Numbered from the stretch's first letter, positions 37,410-46,540 are shown. The stretch is 64,000 nucleotides of DNA from Sanguibacter keddieii DSM 10542 (GCF_000024925.1 NC_013521.1:1-64000), one strand, 5' to 3'. Notes: generated by a model from the sequence alone, not told the origin. A program made the numbers and translations.

Positions 37410-38606
37410 ATGAGCGAGACGACGTCGAGCAGGCCGCACTGGGCCAGCCGCTGGGAGAACAGGTTCGACGCGGCCCTCGCGAGCGTGCTGAGGCGACGGG
37501 GCTGGGAGCCGCGCATCGAGCCGTACACGGGCTACGGCCTCGCGGCCACCGACCCAGGCGACGCGGGCTACCTAGGCGACGGCTGGGTCCGCGTGCTCGG
37601 CCGCGTCGTGCTCGCCCCCCGCCAGGCCGGAGCCGCCAAGCACGGCTCCCTGGGTGACCCGACAGCACTCCCCGAGTCCTCTGCCCCGACCCCCCGCCGT
37701 CTCGGGCGGCCACGCGCCGAGGGGCCGGAGCCGCTACGTGCCGTGCGCGGGTGGCGCAGCTTCCTCACGGCACAGCTCCCTGGCGCCCACGTGATCGTGA
37801 CCGTCGACGGGCACGAGCACCGCACGGTCGCCGACCGAGGGGGCTACGTCGACGTCGTCGTCTCGTCGGGACTCGGCGAGGGATGGCACGAGGTGAGCGT
37901 CCGGCCCGCGGAGGACGGCCCGACGGTCAGCGCCCCGGTCCGGGTCGTCGGTCGCCAGGTGCGCACCGGGCTCGTGTCCGACGTCGACGACACCGTCATG
38001 GTGACCTCGCTGCCACGTCCCCTCACCGCGATCTGGAACCTGCTGGTCCTGCACGAGGACGCCCGCCGACCGGTCCGCGGGATGGCCGACCTCTACGCGG
38101 AGATCGACTCCCTCGAGGACCAGCTCCCGGTCGTGTACCTGTCGACCAACACCTGGAACGGGGCGGCCGCGCTGCGACGGTTCTTCGCCTTCCACGGCCT
38201 GCCTGCGGGCCCCATGCTGCTGACCGACTGGGGTCCCACCAACACCGGGTGGTTCCGCAGCGGCCGCGAGCACAAGTTCCACAGCCTCGAGCGCCTGGCG
38301 CGCGAGCTCCCGCACGTGCGCTGGATCCTTGTCGGCGACGACGGCCAGCACGACCCCCTCGTCTACAACCGGTTCGCGCAGATGTACCCCGACCACGTCC
38401 GGGCGATCGCGATCCGTCAGCTGAGCCCCGGCGAGCAGGTCCTCGCGCACGGGGCGCCCACCCCCACGGTCCAGGCTCGGGCCGGCATGTCGGCCGGTGC
38501 GGGCCCCGCCATCCCCGTGGTCAGCGCGCCCGACGGGGCGCGGCTGCGACGCTCCCTGCGCGCGGCGGGCGTCCTGCCGGGCGGGCCTGCGACGATGGAC
38601 GCATGA
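37410..38606 (+). CDS. App1-family phosphatase (DUF2183)
   Basis: App1/DUF2183 proteins are HAD-like phosphatases, with phosphatidate phosphatase activity shown in yeast App1. The 398-residue product has a variable N-terminal half. The catalytic domain shows the DxDxT motif (SDVDDTV, Asp191/Asp193/Thr195), YLSTNTWNG and LVGDDGQHDP near 305, consistent with the HAD core. The start is ATG 37410; an in-frame GTG at 37359 is possible. The stop overlaps the ATG of the aminotransferase gene by four bases, so both are probably co-translated. Confidence 0.85.
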   Translation: MSETTSSRPHWASRWENRFDAALASVLRRRGWEPRIEPYTGYGLAATDPGDAGYLGDGWVRVLGRVVLAPRQAGAAKHGSLGDPTALPESSAPTPRRLGRPRAEGPEPLRAVRGWRSFLTAQLPGAHVIVTVDGHEHRTVADRGGYVDVVVSSGLGEGWHEVSVRPAEDGPTVSAPVRVVGRQVRTGLVSDVDDTVMVTSLPRPLTAIWNLLVLHEDARRPVRGMADLYAEIDSLEDQLPVVYLSTNTWNGAAALRRFFAFHGLPAGPMLLTDWGPTNTGWFRSGREHKFHSLERLARELPHVRWILVGDDGQHDPLVYNRFAQMYPDHVRAIAIRQLSPGEQVLAHGAPTPTVQARAGMSAGAGPAIPVVSAPDGARLRRSLRAAGVLPGGPATMDA

Positions 38607-39775
38607 AGGTCTCGCGCCGCGCCCAGGTCCCACCCTTCGCCGTGATGGAGGTGCTCGCCGCGGCGAACGCACGCCGCGCGGCCGGGGAGCCCGTCCTCAA
38701 CCTCTGCGCGGGCGAGCCGTCGACCGGGGCGTCCGAGGTGGTCCGCCAGCGGGCGGTCGACCTCCTGCAGACCGGTGACCTCGGGTACACCGAGGCCCTG
38801 GGGGCGCCTGCGCTGCGCGCCGCGATCGCCGAGCACTACGGCCGCTGGTACGACGTCGAGGTCTCCGCCTCCCGGGTCGCCGTGACCACGGGCTCGTCCG
38901 GCGGGTTCATGCTCGCCTTCCTGGCCGCCTTCGACGTCGGCGACAGGGTCGCGCTCGCCCGGCCGGGGTACCCGGCGTACAAGAACATCCTCACGGCGCT
39001 CGGCTGCGAGGTCGTCGAGCTCGACTGCGGACCTGCCACCCGGTACCAGCCGACGCTCTCCCAGCTGCAGGAGGCCTACTACGGCGGCGGCCTCGACGGT
39101 CTGGTGCTCGCGAGCCCTGCCAACCCGACCGGGACGATGGTCTCGCCCGACGACCTCGCGGGCATCGCCGCCTGGTGCGCCGACTTCGACGTGCGTCTGG
39201 TGAGCGACGAGATCTACCACGGCATCACCTACGGGACCGGCGGGGCCCCGACGCCGACGGCGGCCTCGTACCTCGGCGACGGTGCCGTGGTCGTGTCGTC
39301 GTTCTCCAAGTACTGGGCGATGACCGGCTGGCGGCTGGGATGGCTGATCCTGCCTGACGACCTCGTCGCGCCGGTCGACGCGCTCGCGGGGAACGTCGCG
39401 CTGTGCCCGCCCGCTCTCGCTCAGCACGCCGGTGTCGCGGCCTTCAGCGACGAGGGGTACGCCGCGGCGCGCGCCAACGTCGCGCAGTACGCGGCCTCGC
39501 GGGAGAACGTCCTGTCCCGCCTGGACGACCTCGGGTGGGGGCCGGTGGCGCCGGCGGACGGGGCCTTCTACGTCTACGCTGACGTCTCGCGGTACGGCAT
39601 GGACTCCGTCACCTACTGCGAGAGGCTGCTCGCCGAGACCGGGGTCGCGCTCACGCCCGGGACCGACTTCGACTCGGTCGCGGGGACTGCGTGGGTCCGG
39701 TTGTCGTTCGCGGCCGCGCCCGAGGTCGTGTCCGAGGCGGTCGACCGCGTCATCGCCTGGCAGCGCGCGCTCTGA
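38603..39775 (+). CDS. Class I/II pyridoxal-phosphate aminotransferase
   Basis: The 390-residue protein belongs to the AspC-like fold type I aminotransferases. It has YTEALGAPALRAAIAEHY near residue 55, the PLP-contact segments ASPANPTGT (about 172-180) and SDEIYHGITY (about 199-208), and the Schiff-base Lys236 in SFSKYWAMTGWR. Near the C-terminus, WVRLSFA carries the substrate-carboxylate Arg. The amino donor and acceptor cannot be told from sequence. It is coupled to the upstream App1-like gene by an ATGA overlap. Confidence 0.9.
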   Translation: MKVSRRAQVPPFAVMEVLAAANARRAAGEPVLNLCAGEPSTGASEVVRQRAVDLLQTGDLGYTEALGAPALRAAIAEHYGRWYDVEVSASRVAVTTGSSGGFMLAFLAAFDVGDRVALARPGYPAYKNILTALGCEVVELDCGPATRYQPTLSQLQEAYYGGGLDGLVLASPANPTGTMVSPDDLAGIAAWCADFDVRLVSDEIYHGITYGTGGAPTPTAASYLGDGAVVVSSFSKYWAMTGWRLGWLILPDDLVAPVDALAGNVALCPPALAQHAGVAAFSDEGYAAARANVAQYAASRENVLSRLDDLGWGPVAPADGAFYVYADVSRYGMDSVTYCERLLAETGVALTPGTDFDSVAGTAWVRLSFAAAPEVVSEAVDRVIAWQRAL

Positions 39776-39795
39776 GCAGCGCTGCTGCTCCTGGG

Positions 39796-39816
39796 ACCAG
39801 GTCGCCGAGACCTGGT
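39796..39816 (+). terminator. Weak hairpin after the aminotransferase gene
   Basis: ACCAGGTC (39796-39803) and GACCTGGT (39809-39816) form a perfect 8-bp stem with a 5-base GCCGA loop, 20 bases after the stop. Confidence 0.45.
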
Positions 39817-39881
39817 GAAGGCCTCGTGCGGTCCGGGCAGATGGTGCGCCAGCCGGGCCGGGCGACGGTACGTTGTCCCGG

Positions 39882-40559
39882 ATGTCTTCTGCGACCGTGA
39901 CCCCGCCCCAGACGCCCTCCCTCGACGGCGTGGCCGGGTGGGCAGTCGAGCTCATGGAGACGCTGGGCGTCGTCGGAGCCGGGATCGCGGTCGCTCTCGC
40001 GAACTTCTTCCCGCCGATCCCCAGCGAGGTCATCCTCCCGCTCGCCGGGTTCACCGCCAGCCAGGGCAGCTTCGGCTACGTCGAGGCCGTGGTCTGGACC
40101 ACCGTCGGGTCGGTCGTGGGGTCCACGATCCTCTACCTGGTAGGGGCTGCTGTCGGTCGCGACCGCACACGCCGCTTCATGGCGCGGGTACCCCTGGTGA
40201 GCGTCGAGGACGTCGACAAGGGCGAGGCGTTCTTCCTGCGGCACGGCAAGAAGGCCGTGTTCCTCGGCTGCATGGTGCCCGTGGTCCGCACCCTCGTCTC
40301 GATCCCCGCGGGCGTCGAGCGCATGTCGATCTGGCTCTTCATGGGCTTGACCGGGCTCGGCAGCCTGCTCTGGAACACGCTGTTCGTCACCGCCGGGTTC
40401 CTCCTCGGCGAGCGGTGGTACGTCGTGGAGTCGTTCTCCGGCCCGGCCAAGATCGCCGTCATCAGCATCGGCACCCTGCTGGTGCTGTGGTTCGTGCTCG
40501 TCAAGCTCCGGGCACGGCGCCTCAGCGCGCCGGTCGTCGCACCCGACCCCACGGCCTGA
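39882..40559 (+). CDS. DedA-family membrane protein
   Basis: DedA/SNARE-associated proteins are polytopic membrane proteins; some are undecaprenyl-phosphate or phosphatidylethanolamine flippases. The 225-residue protein has about five helices. The family signatures are NFFPPIPSEVILPLAG near residue 43 and FFLRHGKKAVFLGCMVPVVRT with the conserved Arg pair region near 120-136, followed by IPAGVERMS. The ATG 39882 start is preferred over TTG 39873. It stands alone between the aminotransferase and the toxin-antitoxin pair. Confidence 0.9.
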   Translation: MSSATVTPPQTPSLDGVAGWAVELMETLGVVGAGIAVALANFFPPIPSEVILPLAGFTASQGSFGYVEAVVWTTVGSVVGSTILYLVGAAVGRDRTRRFMARVPLVSVEDVDKGEAFFLRHGKKAVFLGCMVPVVRTLVSIPAGVERMSIWLFMGLTGLGSLLWNTLFVTAGFLLGERWYVVESFSGPAKIAVISIGTLLVLWFVLVKLRARRLSAPVVAPDPTA

Positions 40560-40595
40560 GGCGCTCCCGGGGCATACCGGAGCACGGTCGAGGCT

Positions 40596-40643
40596 CCACC
40601 TGGACCAGGTGGTCTGGACCAGGTAGACGGGAGTGGATAGGGT
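40596..40643 (+). promoter_or_regulatory. Promoter and tandem operators of the Phd/VapC module
   Basis: A perfect palindrome CCACCTGG-A-CCAGGTGG lies at 40596-40612. A second related site, TCTGGACCAGGTAGA, follows 14 bp further at 40613-40627. The promoter reads TGGACC (40615-40620), 17 bases, TAGGGT (40638-40643), so the -35 sits in the second operator. The predicted start coincides with the ATG at 40650 and there is no Shine-Dalgarno, suggesting a leaderless mRNA. Confidence 0.7.
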
Positions 40644-40649
40644 GGTGTC

Positions 40650-40880
40650 ATGTCCACGGTGGTGAATGTCCAAGAGGCCAAGGCACACCTCTCGCAGCTG
40701 CTCGCCCGCGCCGAGGCAGGAGAAGACGTAGTGATCGGCCGGGCGCACCGGCCGGTGGTACGCCTCGTCCCGGTCGACGCGACCCCCGGGCGGACCTTCG
40801 GCACGATGCGCAACCTGGTCGTCCCCGACGACTTCGACGCTCCGCTGCCTGCCGACGAGCTGGCGGCCTGGGACCAGTGA
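40650..40880 (+). CDS. Phd/YefM-type antitoxin
   Basis: The 76-residue protein has the Phd/YefM fold: MSTVVNVQEAKAHLSQLLARAEAGEDVVIGR-like N-terminal DNA-binding half with the usual V(N/S)xxEAKxxLSxLL pattern, then PVVRLVPV. The C-terminal tail after residue 50 would wrap and inhibit the toxin. Its stop overlaps the toxin GTG (GTGA), ensuring coupled synthesis. Tandem palindromes upstream are probable autoregulatory sites. Confidence 0.9.
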   Translation: MSTVVNVQEAKAHLSQLLARAEAGEDVVIGRAHRPVVRLVPVDATPGRTFGTMRNLVVPDDFDAPLPADELAAWDQ

Positions 40881-41269
40881 GCACCTATCTCCTGGACACC
40901 CACGTGTTCCTGTGGCTCCTCAGCGAGCCGGAACGCATCGACGTCGGGGTACGGGAGACGCTCGCAGACCCCGAGCACACCCTGCTCGTCTCCGCGGTCT
41001 CAGGCTTGGAGATCGCTACCAAGACCCGCCTCGGAAAGCTCGACGGCCTCGCCGTCGTGACCACATGGCGTCACGCCGTCGCGAGCATCGGGGCGCGCGA
41101 GCTGGCCATCAGCGGCGAGCACGCGGTGCTGGCAGGGTCGATGCTGTGGGAGCATCGCGACCCCTTCGACCGGCTGCTGGTCGCCCAGGCCACCCTCGAG
41201 CCGGCCACCCTGGTCACGCGAGACGCCGTGATCGTCGGGCACGAGCGTGTTGCGGTCCTGCCTGCCTGA
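40877..41269 (+). CDS. vapC: PIN-domain ribonuclease toxin (VapC-type)
   Basis: PIN toxins cleave tRNA or rRNA using Mg-bound acidic residues. The 130-residue protein begins STYLLDTHVFLWLL with Asp7 in the first motif. The conserved Glu lies in VSGLEIATK near residue 43, and the last acidic pair is in HRDPFDRLLVAQA near 92-97, all consistent with an intact active site. It starts with GTG 40877 inside the antitoxin stop. Pairing of a PIN toxin with a Phd-fold antitoxin is common. Confidence 0.92.
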   Translation: MSTYLLDTHVFLWLLSEPERIDVGVRETLADPEHTLLVSAVSGLEIATKTRLGKLDGLAVVTTWRHAVASIGARELAISGEHAVLAGSMLWEHRDPFDRLLVAQATLEPATLVTRDAVIVGHERVAVLPA

Positions 41270-41384
41270 GACGGGACCTGCGGCCTCGGATCGTCCCGCG
41301 GCAGGATAGCGGGATCCCTCCCGCCGACGGTCATGTCCGAAACGTGCCAGACGCCGGTCGTCGCCCGGCGCTTGACTGGTCCGC

Positions 41385-42245
41385 ATGACCTTGACGACGC
41401 TCGATCGAGCACACCGGTTCCGTTCCCTCCACGACCCCCGTCACCCCCTCCTCCTCTCCACCGTCTGGGACGTGGCCAGCGCGCTCGTCGCCCAGGACGC
41501 GGGCGCTCCGGCGCTCGCCACGACGAGCGCCGGTGTCGCCTGGTCGCGCGGTCTCCCCGACGGTGACCACCTCGGCCGGGCCGAGGCGCTGGCCGTGGTG
41601 GCAGCCGTCGTCGGCGCCGTGCAGGTCCCGGTGTCGGCGGACCTGGAGGGCGGGTACGCCGAGACCGCGGCCGGTGTCTCCGAGACCGTCCGAGGAGTCG
41701 TCCAGGCCGGGGCTGTCGGCATCAACCTCGAGGACGGCGCGCGGTCCCCCGAGGAGACCGGACGCCGCGTCGCCGCCGCCCGGGTCGCTGCGGACGACGA
41801 GGGGGTGCCGCTGTTCGTCAACGCCCGGTGCGACGTGTACCTGCGGGGGCTCGTCGAGCCGGGTGCCTGCCTGGTCGAGACGGTCCGCAGGGCCACGCGC
41901 TACGTCGACGCCGGGGCCGACGGCATCTTCGTCCCGGGGGTCGTAGACCCTGAGACCATCGCCGCGCTCGCAGCGTCTCTGCCGGTCCCGCTCAACGTCA
42001 TGGTCGGTCCTGGCGCACCGGCGCCGACCGAGCTCTCAGGGCTCGGCGTCGCCCGGGCGAGCCTGGGGTCGGCCGTCGCACAGGCGGCGTACACCGCCGT
42101 CCGCAGGGCGACCGTCGACCTGCTCGACGGCGGCACCTATGACTCTCTGACGGGAGCGCTGGGCTACGCCGAGGTCGACGGGCTCCTGCACGCGGCAGCG
42201 GCGCACCGAGAAGGGCGGACCGAGCGGCCCGGGGGAGGACGATAG
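41385..42245 (+). CDS. Isocitrate lyase/PEP mutase superfamily protein
   Basis: Members of this group cleave or rearrange C-C or C-P bonds of small 2-oxo acids (for example 2-methylisocitrate lyase, PEP phosphonomutase, oxaloacetase). The 286-residue protein has a TIM-barrel pattern with SADLEGGY near residue 85 (metal site), [11 protein letters not shown] near 107, and [10 protein letters not shown] near 146. The usual Cys-containing KKCGH loop of true isocitrate and methylisocitrate lyases is not visible, so it belongs to the broad uncharacterised subgroup. It may be co-transcribed with the downstream repair gene. Confidence 0.82.
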   Translation: MTLTTLDRAHRFRSLHDPRHPLLLSTVWDVASALVAQDAGAPALATTSAGVAWSRGLPDGDHLGRAEALAVVAAVVGAVQVPVSADLEGGYAETAAGVSETVRGVVQAGAVGINLEDGARSPEETGRRVAAARVAADDEGVPLFVNARCDVYLRGLVEPGACLVETVRRATRYVDAGADGIFVPGVVDPETIAALAASLPVPLNVMVGPGAPAPTELSGLGVARASLGSAVAQAAYTAVRRATVDLLDGGTYDSLTGALGYAEVDGLLHAAAAHREGRTERPGGGR

Positions 42246-42249
42246 GAGC

Positions 42250-43866
42250 GTGAGCGCCGACCACCGACCGCCAGCCCCCGCAGACCCGGCCACCCCCCGC
42301 CAGCCGGCCTGCGTGCCCGGCGACCCGCTGTTCGCCGAGCGCTACGCGGCGATCGACGCCCGCGACACCCGGTTCGACGGGCAGTTCGTCACGGCCGTGT
42401 CGAGCACCGGCATCTACTGCCGCCCGTCCTGCCCGGCGCGCACCCCGAAGCCGGCCCACACGGCCTTCTACCGGACGTCGGCCGCCGCGCACGAGGCCGG
42501 CTTCCGCGCCTGCCGACGCTGCCTCCCGGAGGCCACGCCCGGCACCCCCGAGTGGGACCTGCGACGCGACCTGACCGGTCGGGCGATGCGGCTCATCGCG
42601 GACGGGGTGGTCGACCGTGAGGGGGTGGACGGGCTGGCGGCCCGGCTCGGCTACACGTCACGGCACGTGCACCGCCTGCTGGTCGCCGAGCTGGGCGCCG
42701 GACCGACGGCGCTCGCCCGGGCGCAGCGCGCGCAGACGGCCCGCTCGCTGCTCGTCGGGACCGACCTCACGCTCGCCGAGGTGGCGTTCGCCTCAGGCTT
42801 CGGGTCGGTCCGCCAGTTCAACGAGACCGTCCGGCGGGTCTTCGCCGCGCGGCCCTCGGAGCTGCGCGCCCGTGCCCGCCGACCCGCGGCCCACGACGGG
42901 CTGGAGGTGGACGGGGCGCAGGTCCGGCTGGTCGTCGACCTCCCGGTCCGTCAGCCCTTCGACGCGGCCGGCGTGCTCGGCTTCCTCGCCGACCGGGCCG
43001 TCGCAGGCGTCGAGACGGCGACCACGGAGGACGACGGGACGATGCGCTACGCACGGACCCTCGACCTCCCGCACGGCCCGGGAGCCGTCGAGGTGGTCGC
43101 CGTCCGGCGTCAGGGGCGGTGGGAGATGCGGGCGCGCCTGGAGCTCGCCGCCCTCGGCGACGTCGCGCCGGCCGTCGCCCGTGTGCGACGCCTGCTCGAC
43201 CTCGACGCCGACCCGGTGGCCGTCGACTCGGCGCTCGCGCAGGACCCGGCGCTGCGACCTCTCGTCGAAGAGCGTCCGGGGACCCGTGTGCCCGGAGCCG
43301 TCGACCCGCACGAGCTCGTGGTGCGCGCCGTGGTGGGGCAGCAGATCTCCGTCGCCGCCGCCCGCACCCACCTGGGCCGGCTCACCGCGCGGCTCGGCAC
43401 GCCTTACCGCTCGGCGTTCGCGGGGCTCGACCGGCTGTTCCCGACGGCCGCACAGGTCGCAGCCGGGGTCCCGGTGCCGGCGGACGACGAGGTGCTCGAC
43501 CCCGACAGGCCGCTGCGGCTGCCGCGGCGGTCGGTCCGGGCGGTCGTCTCCGTCGCACGTGCGCTCGCGGACGGGGACCTCGTGGTCGACGTCGGAGCCG
43601 ATGCGGCGGCGCTGCGGGCCGAGCTGGTCGACCGCCCGGGCATCGGGCCGTGGACCGCGGCCTACGTGGCGATGCGGGTGCTGGGTGACCCGGACGCCTG
43701 GTTGCCCGGTGACGTGGCGCTCGTGGCCGGGGCGCGGGCCGTCGGTCTGCTCGGCACCGAGAAGACGACCTCTGCGGCGCACCGTGCGCTGGCAGAGGGT
43801 GCGTCGGTGTGGGCCCCGTGGCGGTCCTACGCCGTCGTGCACCTGTGGCGCGCGGCGTCAGTCTGA
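42250..43866 (+). CDS. alkA: Ada-AlkA fusion: DNA-3-methyladenine glycosylase with Ada zinc and AraC domains
   Basis: This bifunctional alkylation-repair protein excises alkylated bases and may regulate the response. The 538-residue product has an Ada metal-binding domain with the four Cys residues (GIYCRPSC and ACRRC, about 57-96). An AraC-type HTH lies at about 115-205. A C-terminal AlkA glycosylase follows with the helix-hairpin-helix [11 protein letters not shown] and catalytic Asp in LPGDVAL near 490. No O6-methyltransferase domain is present. The start is GTG 42250, although the AGGAG is unusually close; a downstream GTG near 42313 is possible. The last 9 bp overlap the convergent MarR gene. 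Confidence 0.92.
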   Translation: MSADHRPPAPADPATPRQPACVPGDPLFAERYAAIDARDTRFDGQFVTAVSSTGIYCRPSCPARTPKPAHTAFYRTSAAAHEAGFRACRRCLPEATPGTPEWDLRRDLTGRAMRLIADGVVDREGVDGLAARLGYTSRHVHRLLVAELGAGPTALARAQRAQTARSLLVGTDLTLAEVAFASGFGSVRQFNETVRRVFAARPSELRARARRPAAHDGLEVDGAQVRLVVDLPVRQPFDAAGVLGFLADRAVAGVETATTEDDGTMRYARTLDLPHGPGAVEVVAVRRQGRWEMRARLELAALGDVAPAVARVRRLLDLDADPVAVDSALAQDPALRPLVEERPGTRVPGAVDPHELVVRAVVGQQISVAAARTHLGRLTARLGTPYRSAFAGLDRLFPTAAQVAAGVPVPADDEVLDPDRPLRLPRRSVRAVVSVARALADGDLVVDVGADAAALRAELVDRPGIGPWTAAYVAMRVLGDPDAWLPGDVALVAGARAVGLLGTEKTTSAAHRALAEGASVWAPWRSYAVVHLWRAASV

Positions 43867-44340
43867 GGTCGCGAACATCTTCTGCTCGGGGTCGAGCGTG
43901 GTGAGGATGCGGCGGGCGATCTCGGCGAGCTGACCGACCTGCTCGGGCTCGAGCGCGTCGACGACGAGCTCGCGGGCCGTCCGGACGTGGCCGGGGGCTG
44001 CCTGGACGACCTTCTCCCAGCCGGCCTCGGTGAGGGTCGCGTTGGTCGCGCGCCCGTCCTCGGGGCAGGGCGACCGTTCGACGAGCCCGGCGGTCTCGAG
44101 CCGGGAGACCACGCGGGAGAGCCGGGGGAGGGTCGCGTTGGTGCGTGCTGCCAGCGCCGACATCCTCAGCCGGCGCCCCGGGGCCTCGGAGAGCATCGCG
44201 AGCGTGAAGTACTCGAAGTGGTTGAGGTCCGAGTCGCGGCCGAGCTGGGTGTCGAGCGCGCCGGGGAGCAGGGTGAGCACGGCCATGAGCCGCACCCAGG
44301 CGGTGTGCTCGTCGCTGTCGAGCCAGGTGACGTCGTCCAT
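43858..44340 (-). CDS. MarR-family transcriptional regulator
   Basis: The 160-residue protein has the MarR winged helix ([28 protein letters not shown] region around 40-65, wing near [17 protein letters not shown]). It is divergent from the NADP-binding reductase gene across 102 bp that contain a promoter overlapped by a palindrome, so it probably represses that gene. Its 3' end overlaps the alkA 3' end by 9 bp on the opposite strand. Confidence 0.9.
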   Translation of the reverse strand: MDDVTWLDSDEHTAWVRLMAVLTLLPGALDTQLGRDSDLNHFEYFTLAMLSEAPGRRLRMSALAARTNATLPRLSRVVSRLETAGLVERSPCPEDGRATNATLTEAGWEKVVQAAPGHVRTARELVVDALEPEQVGQLAEIARRILTTLDPEQKMFATSD

Positions 44341-44362
44341 ACCCCCACCCTACCGCCATTGG

Positions 44363-44405
44363 TTGACGCTACAACTAACCGGTGCTAGGTTACTTGTACA
44401 TACAA
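44363..44405 (+). promoter_or_regulatory. Promoter with overlapping MarR-type palindrome
   Basis: TTGACG (44363-44368) and TAGGTT (44386-44391) are 17 bases apart. The palindrome TTGTACATACAA (44394-44405) covers the predicted start point, an arrangement expected for repression by the divergent MarR protein. Confidence 0.7.
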
Positions 44406-44442
44406 CAAACGGGGTCGTGAGACCCCCGGACGAGGAGCAACG

Positions 44443-45015
44443 ATGACCACGGTGACGATCTTCGGTTCAGGGAACATGGGCAGCGCGATCGCAGGCGTCC
44501 TCGCGTCTGGCGGGGCCTCCGTCCAGCACGTCGGACGCGGCGAGACCGCGACCCTCACGGGCGACGTCGTCGTCCTCGCCGTCCCGTACCCCTCGGTGGC
44601 GGACATCGTCTCGACCTACGCCGACCAGCTCGCCGGCAAGGTCGTCGTCGACATCACCAACCCGCTGAACTTCGAGACCTTCGACTCGCTCGTCGTCCCG
44701 GCAGGCAGCTCCGCGACGGCCGAGATCGCCCGGGCGCTCCCGCAGTCGCACGTCCTCAAGGCCTTCAACACGAACTTCGCGGCCACCCTCGCGTCGGGCA
44801 CCGTCGGCACGGACCGCACGACCGTCCTGGTCGCCGGTGACGACGAGGCGGCGAAGCAGACCCTCGTGGCGGCCGTCACCGCCGGCGGCCTCGACGCCGT
44901 CGACGCCGGGTCGCTCTCGCGGGCGCACGAGCTCGAGGCGATCGGCTTCCTGCAGCTCACGCTCGCCGCTCGCGAGGCGGTCTCCTGGACGGCAGGCTTC
45001 GCGCTCGTCCGCTGA
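44443..45015 (+). CDS. NADP-binding oxidoreductase (F420H2:NADP oxidoreductase/NADPH-dependent reductase-like)
   Basis: The 190-residue protein has an N-terminal Rossmann motif GSGNMGSAIAGVL (residues 8-20), then VVVLAVPYPSVADI, DITNPLN and AFNTNFAATL. This is the pattern of the NADP oxidoreductase coenzyme F420-dependent family. Short members of this family also act as generic NADPH dinucleotide-binding proteins. The ATG follows GAGGAG. It is divergent from the MarR gene, probably its target, and ends at a strong bidirectional terminator. Confidence 0.85.
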   Translation: MTTVTIFGSGNMGSAIAGVLASGGASVQHVGRGETATLTGDVVVLAVPYPSVADIVSTYADQLAGKVVVDITNPLNFETFDSLVVPAGSSATAEIARALPQSHVLKAFNTNFAATLASGTVGTDRTTVLVAGDDEAAKQTLVAAVTAGGLDAVDAGSLSRAHELEAIGFLQLTLAAREAVSWTAGFALVR

Positions 45016-45053
45016 GCATCGCCCGCACCGGACGCCCACCTCGTCCCAGCACG

Positions 45054-45092
45054 CAGCAGCGCCCCCGGCTCGACCAGCCGGGGGCGCTGCTG
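45054..45092. terminator. Bidirectional terminator between reductase and alcohol dehydrogenase genes
   Basis: A perfect 17-bp stem (CAGCAGCGCCCCCGGCT and complement) with a 5-base CGACC loop lies between convergent genes. Confidence 0.9.
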
Positions 45093-45118
45093 TCTCAGGA
45101 CCTCAGCCTTTCAGCGCG

Positions 45119-46165
45119 TCACGCGCCGTGCGGCACGACGACCGCGCGGGCGGTGAGCTCGCCGGCCTCCATCTTCCGGTAGGCGTCGAGGGCGTCGGCG
45201 AGGGCGAAGCGCTCGACCTCGGGCGCGATCTTGCCGTCGCGGTACAGCGCGACGACCTCGTGGAGCTCTTCGATCGTGCCCCAGTAGGTGTTGGTGATGA
45301 CCGACTCGTACGGCGTCGTGAAGAACGACCACTCGGCGGTGCCGCCGGCGATGCCGACCACTGTGAGGCGCGAGCCCTGCGCCATGACGGAGCGTGCGAG
45401 TCCGATGGTCGGGGTGACCCCGACGAAGTCGAAGGCCGCGTCGACGCCCTTGCCCCCGGTGATCTCACGGATGCGGTCGGCCTGGTCCGGACCGCTCGGG
45501 ACGGTGATCGCGCCAGCAGCGGCGGCCTTCTCCATGGCCTCGGGCTTCATGTCCGTGGCGATGACGGTCGCGCCGGTGATCGCCGTGAGGATCTGCACCG
45601 CGATCTGCCCGAGCCCGCCGAGGCCGACGACGAGGGCGTAGCGCCCGCCGCCCGCGAGGTTCGGCAGGGAGAGCTTGATCGCGTGGTACGGCGTGAGGGC
45701 TGCGTCGGCGAGCGGTGCGGCGGTCACGGGGTCCGAGTCGCCGAGCGGCACGAGGTTGCGCGCGGGGACCGTGACGTACTCGGCCATGCCGCCGTCGCGG
45801 CCCAGGCCGGTGCCCAGGTAGGGCATGGTGGCGGCGTTCTCGCAGTAGGTGTCCTGGCCGCGCGAGCACGCCGCGCAGTGGCCGCAGCCGATCGGGCCGT
45901 ACACGAGGTACGCGTCGCCGACCTCGAAGCCGGAGACGCCCTCGCCGACGGACTCGACCCAGCCGGAGCTCTCGTGGCCGAGGACGAAGCCGGGCTTCTG
46001 CGCGCCGGGCTGACCCTCCTCGAAGTGGCTGTAGATCGACACGTCGGAGTGGCAGGCGCCCGCGCCGGCGACCTTGAGCAGGACCTCGCCAGGGCCGGGT
46101 GACGGCTTGTCGACCTCCTGGAGCGACGGGAAGGTCTTGTAGTCCGTGAACACGACAGCCTGCAT
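45119..46165 (-). CDS. Zinc-dependent alcohol dehydrogenase (MDR family)
   Basis: This medium-chain dehydrogenase oxidises alcohols with NAD(P). The 348-residue protein has the catalytic-zinc Cys in GACHSDVSIY (about 36-45), GHESSGWVESVGEGV near 62, and the structural-zinc cysteines in CGHCAACSRGQDTYC (about 92-106). The Rossmann GLGGLG lies near 172. ATG 46165 is favoured because AAGGAG lies about 12 bases upstream; GTG 46174 and TTG 46192 are alternatives. The substrate is unknown. It runs divergently from the glycine riboswitch operon. Confidence 0.92.
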   Translation of the reverse strand: MQAVVFTDYKTFPSLQEVDKPSPGPGEVLLKVAGAGACHSDVSIYSHFEEGQPGAQKPGFVLGHESSGWVESVGEGVSGFEVGDAYLVYGPIGCGHCAACSRGQDTYCENAATMPYLGTGLGRDGGMAEYVTVPARNLVPLGDSDPVTAAPLADAALTPYHAIKLSLPNLAGGGRYALVVGLGGLGQIAVQILTAITGATVIATDMKPEAMEKAAAAGAITVPSGPDQADRIREITGGKGVDAAFDFVGVTPTIGLARSVMAQGSRLTVVGIAGGTAEWSFFTTPYESVITNTYWGTIEELHEVVALYRDGKIAPEVERFALADALDAYRKMEAGELTARAVVVPHGA

Positions 46166-46238
46166 GCGGGGCACTTCTCCTTGAATCGTCAACTACTGTC
46201 CCCCCACCGTATCTCTCCTCCGAGCCTCGTGGAGACCC

Positions 46239-46269
46239 TTGCCCACCTCGAGGTCGCGCCCGGTAGTCT
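46239..46269 (+). promoter_or_regulatory. Probable promoter of the gcv operon
   Basis: TTGCCC (46239-46244) and TAGTCT (46264-46269) are 19 bases apart, placing the start about 25 bases before the first riboswitch helix. Confidence 0.5.
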
Positions 46270-46300
46270 TGTCCTCACAACCGAATGCAGCGCCGCTCGA

Positions 46301-46540
46301 ACCTCGGTGGGAGAGCCCTGACGGGCAGCTCGCCGACCACACGACGTCAGGCGCCGAAGGAGCAAACCCTCCCCGGGAAACTCTCAGGCACCCGTACCGC
46401 CGAGGTGAGGCAACTCTGGACAGCAGGCGCGCGTGTCAAGCACCCGGACGCTCACCACGAGCGGACGACGCCGGCTGGCGCGCGCCTCACCGAAGGGGCA
46501 AGCCCGCACACCTCGCGGGCCAAACTCTCAGGTCGACCGG
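46301..46540 (+). promoter_or_regulatory. Tandem glycine riboswitch
   Basis: Two glycine aptamers lie in series. The first has GGGAGAG at 46309-46315, the core GCGCCGAAGGAGCAA at 46351-46365 and AACTCTCAGGCA at 46379-46390, closed by ACCTCGG/CCGAGGT. The second starts near CTCTGGACAG (46414), has the core CACCGAAGGGGCAAG near 46488 and ends in AACTCTCAGG near 46532. Known family behaviour is to switch on glycine-cleavage genes when glycine is abundant. gcvP starts about 95 bases later. Confidence 0.95.
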
